Part shown: piece after piece, positions 26,130 to 38,322 of the stretch
How the letters are laid out: each line of letters starts with the position of its first letter
How positions within the stretch are numbered: position 1 is the first letter of the stretch
IMG/VR virus record: IMGVR_UViG_3300033064_000861
Coordinates: 1-49,379 of that record
Strand: one strand, 5' to 3'
Length of the DNA stretch: 49,379 nucleotides
Source: a virus
Made by a program: the position numbers and the translations under genes
Notes under the pieces: generated by a model
The model's input: only the letters and a program-made list of their open reading frames with translations
Told to the model about the DNA's origin: nothing
The model's database searches: none

Positions 26130-29100
26130 TTAGGCTTGTGCTTCTCGCCAGGATAATTTAGCAGAAGTTAGAGTGGTGCTACCTGTCAGACGAGCCACAG
26201 CAATCGTTAGAATGTCTGGACCATCTGGGTACACGGAGTCTCCTCCTAGAATAGAGTTTGAAAGTTCGAACAACTCACCAATATCAACTGTAGTTGAACC
26301 CTCAGCACCTGATGCACCGCCTGATGCACGGAAGTTGTAAACCTGAACTCCGCCAGAGATAGTGTCATTTGATGTGTGCTGAATTGTCTGAGTTAGAGAA
26401 GGCTGTGGCACTCCTTGGAAGTTCAAGTTGTTCAAACGTCCGTTGAGAAGTAACTTAACATCCACCAACTGAGTTGTTTGGATACCAATTTCACTCATAG
26501 TCAACTGCATGCGGTTGATAACGTCACGGTCACCCAACTTACCTGTCAAACCTTCAGATACTGAAGGAGAGAGGCGAATTGATAGAAGTGGCTGGTAGTT
26601 AACACCAGAGGTGTTATTTGCAGCACCTAGTGGGTAGATAAAGAATGTGTACTGAGTGTTACCTGCAGTAGTAAGGTCAAGAGTATTTGTACCGAGAACA
26701 ATATTTGGTGCAGTACCAGTAGATGCAATTGCATCTGCTTGAGTATTGTGGAAGGTAATGTTGTCAGCATCTTGACGGCAAACATAGTATGTTCGCTGAT
26801 TCTGCATCTGATTAAATGGGTGCGCTGTTACGTTTGTAGTTCCTGGGTTCTGACTTACTACACCAGCAAGACCTGCTGAGGTAAAGCCTTGGAACGTAAT
26901 AGCATCTCCGCTAGTGAAACCGTGTGTTGGGATGTTAACGCGGTTAGTGGATACGTTAATAGCCCTTGAACCAAAAGACTTGGCTGTAGTGCCAAGAACC
27001 TGAAGTGTCTGGCTAGTTCCTGTAAAGAGATATGCCTTGTCATCATCAAAGCGACCATCCATGATAACCGAAGTACCCCAGTGGAATAGGTAAGGGATAT
27101 AGGTTGGGTTAGCCAGCGTCATTACTTCGTATCGTGCAGGCAAGTTACCTGAACGTAGGTATGACTCGTACAGCACGTTGTTGTGCTTAAACTCGTGAAC
27201 ATACTTAACTTGTCCAGTTGCATCTTTAAATCCAAAACGAATCTTTCCTGCACCGTACCAAGAGTAGTCAATGTAAGCCATCTGAATCTTGGATAGGTCA
27301 AGAACATAACCTGTTGGGCCAGTTCCATCGCAGACATCGATATTCCAAGAACCTTGTGAGATTTTTGTATCGATAGTCTTAGTAATGATAATACCTGCCT
27401 TTGAAGGCTGGAATGAGTGCAGAGTTCCAGAACCTGTATCAGCAATTGCTACTGTTGATTGAGAGTTAGGTGTTCCCATTAACTTAAAGGTGTTGTTGTC
27501 TATAACCTTAACGTAGTAAGTACGTCCGTTGATAAGACCTCCAACTGGAACTCCATCAATGGAGTCATAGTTAACGGCAAGGTTTTCAACAAAGCCGTGT
27601 CCTAGGATGGTGAAGGTGTCATTAGCAGCACTAACAACTGTCTGAGGATTAAACTCTTTGATAGGTCCTGATGAACCCTTGTACTCAGGCTTAATGGTGA
27701 TTTGAGTATCACTTGCAACGTTAGCAACCTTATAGGTTTGACCACGCATAACAATGAAGTCACCTGCTGTTAGTTGAGAACTAAAGGCTGTTCCAGTTCC
27801 AAATACTAATTCAGAACCTTGTTGTGCTGCAGCAACGCCAGCAATCTGTTGGGTAGAAGAACGACGCACTGCGTAGATATTCTGACCATCAAACTCAAAG
27901 AACATACCGTTCTGGAAGTCGAACATACCTGAACGAACCGCACCATTTTGCCATGCGTTTACATATAGGTGTGGGAATCCATAAGCCTTTTCTTGACCCG
28001 CAGGAATTGTTGCAGGAGATATGTAGGTAAAGTTGTAAGGGTCTAATACGGATATTTGGAACAAACCGTTGTAGACGGTGCTCGTTGTGCCAGTTGACGT
28101 TAGAGCATCCTTAATTGCAACTGTAAGACCATTTAACAAGCCGTGTGGACGGCGAGTCTTACCTTGAATAGTTGTCGCACTAATCTTAACAAGTGTTTCA
28201 AGGTCAATCGATGGCTTGAAGTTAATAGCAAACGATACCTGAATACCCTTACCTGACTGGTAACGGAAGTACTTACGAGTCTGACGAACAATCTGAGAGA
28301 AGGATGTTCCTACACCTGTTGACATTTCTACACCACCATCGAATGGTCTGTGTAGAGAGTAACCTTCAGGGCGAACATAAATAAATGTTGGGTAAGAGTA
28401 TGAAACTCCTGAATAAGCCTCACTGTAAGGTCTGTCAATTGTAATCTGAGTGTCAGAACCAATAGCAGTGATTGTTCTAATAATCGGAGTTCTTGGAACT
28501 ACGTTAATTAGGTTGTGAGCAGAACCAGTTCCTTGGTTTGTAAAGTCAACCTGGTTTGTATTGTTGTTTGCATCAGTTAATGTGTTGTGAAGAGTGATAG
28601 TTGATGCATCAATACGACGAACATAGTAGTTATATGTTGTAACAAGACCAGTTGGTGCAACACCACCTGAGCCTGCTGTATAGGTAACAACGTCACCAGT
28701 TAGATAACCGTGGGAAGTCATTGTAATAACGTTAGTTCCTGCGTTAAAGCCACCAGAAGCAAAGGTATTACTCTTGTTAGTATTGGCTGGGAATACGCGG
28801 AACTTATCGCCCACCTTTAAAATCTTAGCAAAGGCTGTTCCAGAACCAGATACCAATACAGAGCCTGATTCAGTAGTAACTGTACCTGCACCAACAATCT
28901 GTCCGTTAATCTGGGCAGTTGTAAAGTGGTGACCGTTACCAGAACCAAAGTCAGTAATAGAAATTGGAGTACCTGAAATTGCGTTATCTGCAGAGGATGC
29001 GACCTTAATGTAATCCTTGTTTACGTTAATTACATAGTAGTCAACTCCTGAAGTAAGCCCACCAATTGATGAGCCTCCACCTGAACTATAGGCAATCTTA

Positions 29101-31727
29101 GTTCCAGTAATAAAACCGTGACCTAAAACCTTAAATACATTCTGTTGTGTATCTACAGTAGAACGAGGAACAAATTCTTTAACAATAAGTGGTACAAGAC
29201 CATTTGCCTTAACAGTCAAAGTTGTTGTACTTGGGAGAGAATCTACTGTGTAGATACCATCTGGTGTACGAATGAGTGAGTAAAGTCTGTGCTTTCCAAC
29301 TCCAACACCTGTTAGATTAATGGCTGTTCCATTAACAGCGTTGTCATAAGTTGTTGCCAACTTAATTTCATCACCGTTTGGAGCAATTACATAGTAAGGA
29401 GAACCAGAGACAAGACCTGTTAGAGGAGATTGTCCTGCTGTATCGTAGGAAACAAGTTCACCTGTAGTAAATCCGTGGGTTGGAATTGTGATTGTTTCAG
29501 TAGTCAAGTCAACTGAGTTAACAGTAAGAGTGTGGGTTCCTGTACCTAAACCTAGTAGGTTAACAATTACTGCTCCTGTTTTAACAGTCGACAGTTTAAT
29601 AATGTTGGCATCTACTCTGTAGACGAAGTAAGAAGAACCGTTTGTAAGTCCGCTAATTACCGTTCCAGCACCACTTGAGTAAACAACCTTTTGACCAGTT
29701 GAGAGGTCATGCTGTGGAATGTAAAGGCTGTCTTCTTCTACGTTAACTGTTACGAAGATAAAGGAGTGTCCAGTTCCAGTTCCAGCAGATGTTAAATCTA
29801 AATCTGGGCCATTTAAGGACTGACTCAAAACAACACGGTTTGCATCTACTACTGTCTTTATGTAGTAAGTAGCACCATCAACAAGAGGAGCAATTACAGT
29901 TCCACCGTTAACTGCATACTTAACAGGCTGATTAGCCAAGAAACCGTGGTTGTTAATAGTAATTGTATTGGTTGCAATATTGACGATAATTTTGTCAAAA
30001 CGCTCAATAGTTGCAGCACCAGGTGCTGTCACATCAACATCAGTAAATGTTGGGGATGGGGTTGTGCTTAGTTTATAAGAATAGTTGTCAACCTTATTGA
30101 CGTAGTAGGTTGCTGTATTTTCAGTGATTCCACTAGGAACAGTTCCATTGGTAACAAACTTAACTGCTTCACCACTACTCAGACCATGCAAAGATGGGGA
30201 GTAAAAGGTGTTACTTGTTAAATCTACCTGCAGTGGAACTAAAGCATGATACTTGCTTCCACCAGGAGTTAGAGTAATTCCATTTGTTCCAGCATTAGAA
30301 TCAACGGCTGTTGGGTGCAAAGTAACTGTTGCAGCAGCAGCAGAAACTAGAGTTACCGTTACTTGACCATCAGCATCAGCGTTCCAAGAGTTAAGGTTTG
30401 TAATTGTTTCTGTTCCCCAAGAAGTTGAGCCGTTAAAAGACCCACTTGAAGTTGCAACGGTTGTTGCTGTAGTTACGATGAATGAACCACCGCCACCACC
30501 AGAAACTCGTGCAGCATTAGAACGAGCACCAGCACCACCAGAGTAGCCACCGCCACCACCAGATTGACCAGTTGTGTCTCCATCAGCAGACGCACCGCCA
30601 CCAAATCCACCAAATCCACCGACTGTTCCACCAAGAGAAGCAACTGTTAGACCTGTAGCAAAAGAGCCACCGCCTCTAACTCCGTTAGTTGCGTTAGAGC
30701 CGTCAGTAGAGAAACCACCGCCACCACCAGAGTTACCTCCAGTTGCAACTGAACCGTTACCGTTTGAGCCACCATCAGCACCAGCAGAAGAAAGACCTCC
30801 AGCAGTTGTAAGAGCACCATCTAGACCGTTAGTAGTATCAGCATCTGCAGAACCACCTCCCGCCACAAAAAGAGGGACGTTTCCTGATTTGCGAATAACC
30901 CAAGTACCGCCACCTGAACCACCGTAAGTAGAACCAGAACGAGCAGCAGTTCCGCGTTGTCCAACTACAATAGTAAGAATTTCACCCTTTTGTAGGAAGA
31001 CTCTTCCTTGCACAATTGCACCACGACCTGCAGAACCTGAACCAGAACCGTTAAGTCCTGAAGCACCGCGAACGTTAAGTGTGTATGTACCAGAGGTTGG
31101 AACTGTCCAATCTTGGTAGCCTTGGAAGTTACCTGCTTGTAGGTAATCTGTTCTCCACGCAGCAGCACTATAACTAGAGTGTGCCTTAATAGTGGATATT
31201 GCTGGACCTACGTTTCCAGTAGTTCCCGCAGTTGTAAAGGTAAATGCTGAGAATGTGTAAAGAGCATTTGCTGTACCAAAACCTGTTGCTGAGGTTTTAA
31301 TAAAGTAAACGCTGTTTTTTGTAAGACCAGTAATTGCAGTGCCGTCTGTTACATAACGAACTGCTTGGTTATCTGAAAGAGTTGCTTCAATAGAAAGTTT
31401 ATTTTGGTACACATAAGGGGCGTTAAAAAACGCAGTTCCCGCACTTGGGGTTGTTAATGCTACGTCAGCACCACCAGCAGTTGTGCTAAAAAATAATTGA
31501 GCAGTTCCAACACGCTTCATGTAGTAAAGGCTGCTATCACTAAGACCATTGATTGTTCCTAGACCAGTATTATAAATAAAAGCAGAACCATCTCGTAGGG
31601 CTGTAGGAATAGTAGAAGCACCAGCAGTATCTGTTGGGTAGTAGAGGTAGTAGTCAGCAGTGTTGACATTTGTGGGTGTAAAGGTGTGAGTTCCCGTTAA
31701 ACCTGCTGCGGTAATATTAATTGGCAT
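26130..31727 (-). CDS. Giant repeat adhesin/fibre (1865 aa)
   Basis: A 1865-residue protein, the largest in the window. Residues about 200-415 form a Gly-rich domain of the ALK/GRP type (QDWTVPTSGTYTLNVRGA, GGSGGGTWVIRKSG, GGGGGYSGGAG). About eight or nine imperfect copies of an 80-90-residue beta unit follow, marked by 'HGF.TG..V.Y', 'GL..G..YYV', 'I.L..T..NA..G' and 'GTG.H' (for example around residues 470-1060 and 1400-1700). A structured region at about 1090-1400 carries a jelly-roll-like segment. The C-terminus (GGDSVYPDGPDILTIAVAR) is compact. Likely a long adhesive virion fibre; no enzymatic motif seen. Confidence 0.7.
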   Translation of the reverse strand: MPINITAAGLTGTHTFTPTNVNTADYYLYYPTDTAGASTIPTALRDGSAFIYNTGLGTINGLSDSSLYYMKRVGTAQLFFSTTAGGADVALTTPSAGTAFFNAPYVYQNKLSIEATLSDNQAVRYVTDGTAITGLTKNSVYFIKTSATGFGTANALYTFSAFTFTTAGTTGNVGPAISTIKAHSSYSAAAWRTDYLQAGNFQGYQDWTVPTSGTYTLNVRGASGLNGSGSGSAGRGAIVQGRVFLQKGEILTIVVGQRGTAARSGSTYGGSGGGTWVIRKSGNVPLFVAGGGSADADTTNGLDGALTTAGGLSSAGADGGSNGNGSVATGGNSGGGGGFSTDGSNATNGVRGGGSFATGLTVASLGGTVGGFGGFGGGASADGDTTGQSGGGGGYSGGAGARSNAARVSGGGGGSFIVTTATTVATSSGSFNGSTSWGTETITNLNSWNADADGQVTVTLVSAAAATVTLHPTAVDSNAGTNGITLTPGGSKYHALVPLQVDLTSNTFYSPSLHGLSSGEAVKFVTNGTVPSGITENTATYYVNKVDNYSYKLSTTPSPTFTDVDVTAPGAATIERFDKIIVNIATNTITINNHGFLANQPVKYAVNGGTVIAPLVDGATYYIKTVVDANRVVLSQSLNGPDLDLTSAGTGTGHSFIFVTVNVEEDSLYIPQHDLSTGQKVVYSSGAGTVISGLTNGSSYFVYRVDANIIKLSTVKTGAVIVNLLGLGTGTHTLTVNSVDLTTETITIPTHGFTTGELVSYDTAGQSPLTGLVSGSPYYVIAPNGDEIKLATTYDNAVNGTAINLTGVGVGKHRLYSLIRTPDGIYTVDSLPSTTTLTVKANGLVPLIVKEFVPRSTVDTQQNVFKVLGHGFITGTKIAYSSGGGSSIGGLTSGVDYYVINVNKDYIKVASSADNAISGTPISITDFGSGNGHHFTTAQINGQIVGAGTVTTESGSVLVSGSGTAFAKILKVGDKFRVFPANTNKSNTFASGGFNAGTNVITMTSHGYLTGDVVTYTAGSGGVAPTGLVTTYNYYVRRIDASTITLHNTLTDANNNTNQVDFTNQGTGSAHNLINVVPRTPIIRTITAIGSDTQITIDRPYSEAYSGVSYSYPTFIYVRPEGYSLHRPFDGGVEMSTGVGTSFSQIVRQTRKYFRYQSGKGIQVSFAINFKPSIDLETLVKISATTIQGKTRRPHGLLNGLTVAIKDALTSTGTTSTVYNGLFQISVLDPYNFTYISPATIPAGQEKAYGFPHLYVNAWQNGAVRSGMFDFQNGMFFEFDGQNIYAVRRSSTQQIAGVAAAQQGSELVFGTGTAFSSQLTAGDFIVMRGQTYKVANVASDTQITIKPEYKGSSGPIKEFNPQTVVSAANDTFTILGHGFVENLAVNYDSIDGVPVGGLINGRTYYVKVIDNNTFKLMGTPNSQSTVAIADTGSGTLHSFQPSKAGIIITKTIDTKISQGSWNIDVCDGTGPTGYVLDLSKIQMAYIDYSWYGAGKIRFGFKDATGQVKYVHEFKHNNVLYESYLRSGNLPARYEVMTLANPTYIPYLFHWGTSVIMDGRFDDDKAYLFTGTSQTLQVLGTTAKSFGSRAINVSTNRVNIPTHGFTSGDAITFQGFTSAGLAGVVSQNPGTTNVTAHPFNQMQNQRTYYVCRQDADNITFHNTQADAIASTGTAPNIVLGTNTLDLTTAGNTQYTFFIYPLGAANNTSGVNYQPLLSIRLSPSVSEGLTGKLGDRDVINRMQLTMSEIGIQTTQLVDVKLLLNGRLNNLNFQGVPQPSLTQTIQHTSNDTISGGVQVYNFRASGGASGAEGSTTVDIGELFELSNSILGGDSVYPDGPDILTIAVARLTGSTTLTSAKLSWREAQA

Positions 31728-31740
31728 ATTTACTCACTCC

Positions 31741-34443
31741 TTAAGTGGTTGTAGTTCTGTCTGTAGTATTGGTCTGTGGGTAAGCACGGTTTGGTCCCCA
31801 AATAATTCGAACAGCACCGCCACCACCATTTCCGCCACCGTAATAAGCAGAGCCAGAACCACCCGCTCCGCCACCGTAAATACCGCCGTTAATATCGCCA
31901 CGACCGTAGTAGTGGTAAGGCTCACCGAAACTACCTTGAGTTCCACCTGAACCACCGTGACCACCGTGACCGTAACTAGCACCAACACCGTCATTAAACT
32001 GACCGTTAATTCCTACACCGCCACCAGCAGGTGTTCCCCAGTATGAGGAGTGCATAGAACCCGCTCCACCGCCACCACCGTAACCTTGACCACCGTTGTA
32101 ATCTCCACCATGACCTTGGTAACCACCAGCACCGCCACCAGCATAAGGCCAGTTCCAGTTAGTGTAACCACCGCGACCACCGCCACCAGATGAACCACCA
32201 GAGAATGTGTATCCACCAGAAGCAGAACCAGCAGAGTTAGGTCCGCCTTGTCCTGAACCATAACCAACGATGTGGTTAGTTCCACTTGAGTTACGGCGTA
32301 ATAATGAGTTGTTACCTGGGCGAGAACCTTCATAAGACCAAGTTCCTCCACCGCCACCAACTTCAACGGTAAATGTTTCGCCAGCAGTTACAGGAAGACC
32401 TGCAATCCAAGCCGTTCCTCCACCGCCACCCGCACCGTATGACCAAATGTAAGACCCACCGCCACCGCCACCAACAGCCATTGCTGAAATTGTTGATACG
32501 CGAGCAGGGACTGTAAAGGTAAAGGAACCAGTAGATGTAAAGGCTGACTGTCCTTGTGGAGGTGGAGCAGTAAAGTTAATGTTAACTGTCTGGAATGCTT
32601 GACCACCAGCAGGGTCTGTTCCTGTAATTATATGAGCACCAGCATAAGCACCAGTTGGACTTCCGCTAATTAATCCTGAAGAGGTGCTCATTGTTAAACC
32701 TGAAGGCAATGTTGGAGAAATAGAGTATGAAACCGTTCCTGAGAATCCTTGAGCAGTCAATGTCTGTTGAGAACCAGCAACAATATTGTTGGTTACCGCT
32801 TCACCAGTAATTTCTGCGGTAAGGGGCAAGATAGATGCTAACAAGTGATTCATCTTAAAGTTATGAGCATCGTACTTATTTGTAACAAAGTAGAAGTCTT
32901 TTGCTTCAGTACCAGGAGTAGTAAAACGTCCACCAGATGGGTAGGCATACTTAATCATTTGCTTATCAACAAAGCCATTGTCTTTTACGTGAACAATATC
33001 AAGGTCTGCAGAAATACCTGTTTGTTTAAACTTTTGAGTTCCAGTTCCACCTGACATAGAGGTGATAGGGCTTCCTGCTGAACCTGGAAGGTTCTTTAGA
33101 GTAAAGAAGTATTGTCCTGGAGTATTATTAAAGAAGAATGTATCAATAAAGTAAGTAGTGTTTGCAGTTAAACCTGTGGCTGCAGTTCCTGTAGTGGTGT
33201 ACTGAACCATTGTTCCGTTGTACCAGTCAAGGTCAGAGATACCAGAGTCGGAAGTCATACTGACTAGAGAACCACTAAAGGAACCAATAGTTCCACTAGC
33301 ACCAGCAGTATTTGCACCATCAAAAGTCTTTGGATTTCCAAGTTGTACTGTTACAGGTGCTTCTAATCCTTGGTTATTTCCAGCAAAAGTCTTTGCAAGG
33401 TTTGCAAGTTGGAAAGTTCCTGTCATTGAACCAACAATGTCAATAGTAGTTCCGTTTGGAATCTCACTTACAGAGAATGTACCAGTTGAGGCACTAAGAG
33501 TTCCCGTTGATTTTACAAAGATAACTCCGCGAGGATTAGTAAAGAAGTACCCTGAACCAGCAACTACGTTGTAGTAAAGAGGAGTTCCAATAATAGCATT
33601 TACAAATGTTTCACCAGTCTGGTGTGAAACAGTGATTGTGTCTGCTGATGTATCAACAGAAAGAATACTGCTTGTAATATTTCCAGTACTTGCTTTGTTA
33701 TCAAAGTCAACAGGTAGATAGTTGAGGGTATTTGAACCATCAAATGTTTGTGCAGTAGATGAGTTAGAGGCATCGAAAGACTTACCAGTTGTATTTGATG
33801 AGTCAAACTCTTGAGAGATAGATGAGTTTAAGTTGAGGAAATAAAAGGGAGTGTTTAAACCAAAACCGTGTGGGCTATCTGTTTTAACTGTAAGAGTTGA
33901 GATAGTTCCTGCATCTGTTTTGATACCTTCAGAGTCTGCAATTCTAATTTGAGAACCTTGGAAAAATTCACCTGTAATAACAGAGGTGTACAAATCTTCA
34001 ATAGAAGCAGTTTGTGCTTGGTTTTGCTTACATAGGTAAGTAAAAGATATTGGTGTTGGAACTGAGTTAATAATGAAAGAACCGTTGGCTGTAAGAGATT
34101 TTGTTCCAGCAACGTTAATAGGAATACCAACTGCAAGTCCATGAGCAAGAGAGGTAATAACTTTAATTTCTCGAGATTGCTCTGTAGATAAAATAGATGA
34201 AATATTAGGGATAGTTGTATCACCGCTCTTTGAAAAGAACGATGGAGTGTTATTAATAAGTTCAACAGTTTCCCACTTAGTAGGCTGTAAACCGTATTCA
34301 AAGTCAGTATCAATCAGTGTTTCAGGTTGTGAAACACGGAGTTTAGTTACTGGGTCAATAAACTGCGATGGGAAAGTAATTTCTCCACCTGTGCCAGAAG
34401 AACTTGTACTTCCACCAGTACTACCACCAAGAAAACCAGGCAT
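31741..34443 (-). CDS. Virion adhesin with Ig-like and Gly-rich tip (900 aa)
   Basis: A 900-residue protein. The N-terminus has FPSQFIDPVTKLRVSQPETL and DTDFEYGLQPTKWETVELIN, phrases I associate with structural proteins of marine T4-like phages. The middle holds HGL/HGF-type beta elements and the short repeat FD.SN. Residues about 555-640 are a putative Ig domain of the He_PIG type (YSISPTLPSGLTMSTSSGLI). Residues about 655-880 are extremely Gly-rich (GGGGG, GGHGGSGG, YGGGGGAG) with spaced Tyr, Trp and His. This fits a polyglycine-helix adhesin as at the tip of phage S16 long fibres, or a Gly-rich repeat domain. Confidence 0.65.
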   Translation of the reverse strand: MPGFLGGSTGGSTSSSGTGGEITFPSQFIDPVTKLRVSQPETLIDTDFEYGLQPTKWETVELINNTPSFFSKSGDTTIPNISSILSTEQSREIKVITSLAHGLAVGIPINVAGTKSLTANGSFIINSVPTPISFTYLCKQNQAQTASIEDLYTSVITGEFFQGSQIRIADSEGIKTDAGTISTLTVKTDSPHGFGLNTPFYFLNLNSSISQEFDSSNTTGKSFDASNSSTAQTFDGSNTLNYLPVDFDNKASTGNITSSILSVDTSADTITVSHQTGETFVNAIIGTPLYYNVVAGSGYFFTNPRGVIFVKSTGTLSASTGTFSVSEIPNGTTIDIVGSMTGTFQLANLAKTFAGNNQGLEAPVTVQLGNPKTFDGANTAGASGTIGSFSGSLVSMTSDSGISDLDWYNGTMVQYTTTGTAATGLTANTTYFIDTFFFNNTPGQYFFTLKNLPGSAGSPITSMSGGTGTQKFKQTGISADLDIVHVKDNGFVDKQMIKYAYPSGGRFTTPGTEAKDFYFVTNKYDAHNFKMNHLLASILPLTAEITGEAVTNNIVAGSQQTLTAQGFSGTVSYSISPTLPSGLTMSTSSGLISGSPTGAYAGAHIITGTDPAGGQAFQTVNINFTAPPPQGQSAFTSTGSFTFTVPARVSTISAMAVGGGGGGSYIWSYGAGGGGGTAWIAGLPVTAGETFTVEVGGGGGTWSYEGSRPGNNSLLRRNSSGTNHIVGYGSGQGGPNSAGSASGGYTFSGGSSGGGGRGGYTNWNWPYAGGGAGGYQGHGGDYNGGQGYGGGGGAGSMHSSYWGTPAGGGVGINGQFNDGVGASYGHGGHGGSGGTQGSFGEPYHYYGRGDINGGIYGGGAGGSGSAYYGGGNGGGGAVRIIWGPNRAYPQTNTTDRTTTT

Positions 34444-34516
34444 TAGTTACGACCATCCTTCTCTATAATCATCTTGCATACTCTACTAATTAATTTTGCA
34501 TTTAACTGTGTAAACA

Positions 34517-36660
<2,144 letters not shown>

Positions 36661-36661
<1 letters not shown>

Positions 36662-37716
36662 TACGTTGTCACCTCACGCACTGTAAATAGTTTGCCTGCC
36701 TTATACGTTGTTCTTTGTCCATCGTTATAAACAATTTCGATGTCCCAGTACATACGCTGTGCAAGTCTCCTGGTCTGTTCTTTGGTTAAACTAATATTGA
36801 TTGTATGGCTTGTATTATCCGTTGAAGATGTAGTCACTGTCACCGTAAAAGGCATGTGACTTTGTGGAGCACCCGCTTTCCAGCGAATATTGGCTACGGC
36901 TCCCGCAGTAATGAGGTCTCCGACGTACGGAATAGAGTACGTAAACGCCACATCTTGATAGGCAGTAAGTTCCACAGAGTCATAAGGTCGCTCTGAGGGC
37001 TGGTCGCCATAGGTAGGTCGGGCAAGTTCGATTCTTTCTGGGTAAGAGTAATCATCCACCTCCTGTGGTCGATAAACTGGAACGTAGTGGTTTGTGGTTT
37101 TGGAAATTCTACGGAATGTAAAGACCTCAATTCTATGAAGACCAATTCCTAGCAAGACACACAGTTCACGATACTGGTCTTTGCGTGCTTGAATCATATC
37201 CATTAATTGACGGTAACGCTCAGAACGTGGAATTGTCACACCATCTGGAGCGAATACGTTAATGTCAAAAGAAGCATCTGTTGCTAAAGTGTAAAGAGCA
37301 AGTGTGCTTGCAAGAAGAGATACTGGGTACACCTCTACTGGAGGAAGATTTTCGAGTGTCTGTATTCTTCCTAGAGAGTCTGTTCTATTATTTGAGTGCT
37401 GCAGTACAGCATTTTCTACAAAGCGACTTATTTCTGCTGGTGTGAAATATCTAAAGTAAGTGCCAGCAACTGTAATCTCAGTTCCATCTGGTGGAATTAC
37501 ATCTGTTACTAATACTCCGCTTGCCTCTTCTACAGAGACATCATTAGAAACATTGAACTCATCAAATCTTACATAAAGGCTTGCTGCATCTACAGGAGAG
37601 TAGTGAAGACCAAATCTATTTGTTGTACCATCTGCAATAAATTGCATAACAAAAGATTTAGAAGAGTCCCCTATTTCGGACCTAACCATCTCGGCTAAGT
37701 TAGACGCTGTTGCCAC
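36661..37716 (-). CDS. Putative neck/head completion protein (351 aa)
   Basis: A 351-residue protein with a GTG start behind GGAGG. It has an N-terminal helical/beta region ([32 protein letters not shown]), a long helical middle ([20 protein letters not shown]) and a C-terminal beta domain ([20 protein letters not shown] ends before FTVREVTT). The last part resembles small beta sandwiches that dock fibres. It follows the capsid operon terminator and precedes the fibre genes by overlap. I infer a head-tail adaptor or a fibre-docking neck protein; there is no decisive motif. Confidence 0.45.
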
Positions 37717-37779
37717 GTATCCTCCGTGCTTAAACTCTAGATGCTAATGATTCCTTATTAAGAAAAATTAATCAGCATT

Positions 37780-37827
37780 AAAAAAGGTTACTCCTCTAGG
37801 AGGAGGGCAGAAACTAGAGGAGTAACC
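37780..37827 (-). terminator. Rho-independent terminator after the capsid genes
   Basis: On the minus strand a perfect 14-bp stem, GGTTACTCCTCTAG (37827-37814) and CTAGAGGAGTAACC (37799-37786), encloses a 14-base loop and is followed by six Ts (37785-37780). It lies between the 123-aa protein gene and the neck/fibre island and should end the head transcript. Confidence 0.88.
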
Positions 37828-37856
37828 AGAGGATTGACGATAACTAAACGGTTGGT

Positions 37857-38228
37857 TTAGTTTGGTCGCCAAATATAACCTAGACCTTCGAGATAGTTAG
37901 CCAGTTCTGAAGGAACTGAATATTTAACTCCTGCTTTAAAGTTGTACGAATTTCCTACACCCCAGGTCATTTCTTCAATGTCCGTGATGGTTCGGATAAC
38001 AACTTTGTCATTTGCAAGTGTTACGCCAACTTCTACGATTTCGTCTAGAACAATTGGTTTATCTGGGTTCTTTGGGTCAAAGACCGCAGTTTCCAGAAGT
38101 TCAGCCTCAACCTTGTTCGCTGTAGAAATTTCTTCCTTACGCTTACGAAGTGCTTCTGCATTTTCTTTTGTTGCTTGTTCCTGTGCACGCCCTGTTGCGT
38201 CCAGAGGACTAGTTGCTTTGTTTGCCAC
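37857..38228 (-). CDS. Small head-associated protein (123 aa)
   Basis: A 123-residue protein with a GTG start. The N-terminus is a Lys/Glu coiled coil (AQEQATKENAEALRKRKEEI). The C-terminus is beta-rich (VVIRTITDIEEMTWGVGNSY, KAGVKYSVPSELANYLEGLG). The ending resembles small proteins encoded after the capsid gene in actinobacterial phages. It lies between the capsid gene and the terminator, so a capsid or neck accessory is likely. Function unknown. Confidence 0.6.
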   Translation of the reverse strand: MANKATSPLDATGRAQEQATKENAEALRKRKEEISTANKVEAELLETAVFDPKNPDKPIVLDEIVEVGVTLANDKVVIRTITDIEEMTWGVGNSYNFKAGVKYSVPSELANYLEGLGYIWRPN

Positions 38229-38269
38229 GATGTATTTCTCCTTGTGTTAGTTTTGTAATTTTTTGTGGA

Positions 38270-38304
38270 GGAAGAGTCCCAAAGAAGGAGTATGGGACTC
38301 TTCC
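38270..38304 (-). other. Strong intergenic hairpin after the capsid gene
   Basis: A perfect 11-bp stem, GGAAGAGTCCC (38304-38294 on the minus strand) and GGGACTCTTCC (38280-38270), with a 13-base loop. It lies 18 bases past the capsid stop. No T-run follows on either strand, so it is not a standard terminator. A role as an mRNA stabiliser or processing site is inferred. Confidence 0.65.
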
Positions 38305-38322
38305 AACCAAACGCTTATTTAA

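Noticed and set aside
30574-30927. Plus-strand Pro-rich frame opposite the Gly-rich domain of the giant fibre
   Set aside because: Gly codons read backwards give Pro codons; the frame is a shadow of the Gly-rich coding strand.
34447-34479. Ten-residue frame MQDDYREGWS in the gap before the 900-aa protein
   Set aside because: Too short, no ribosome binding site, and the gap is explained as an untranslated leader; kept out of the feature list, though a leader peptide cannot be excluded.
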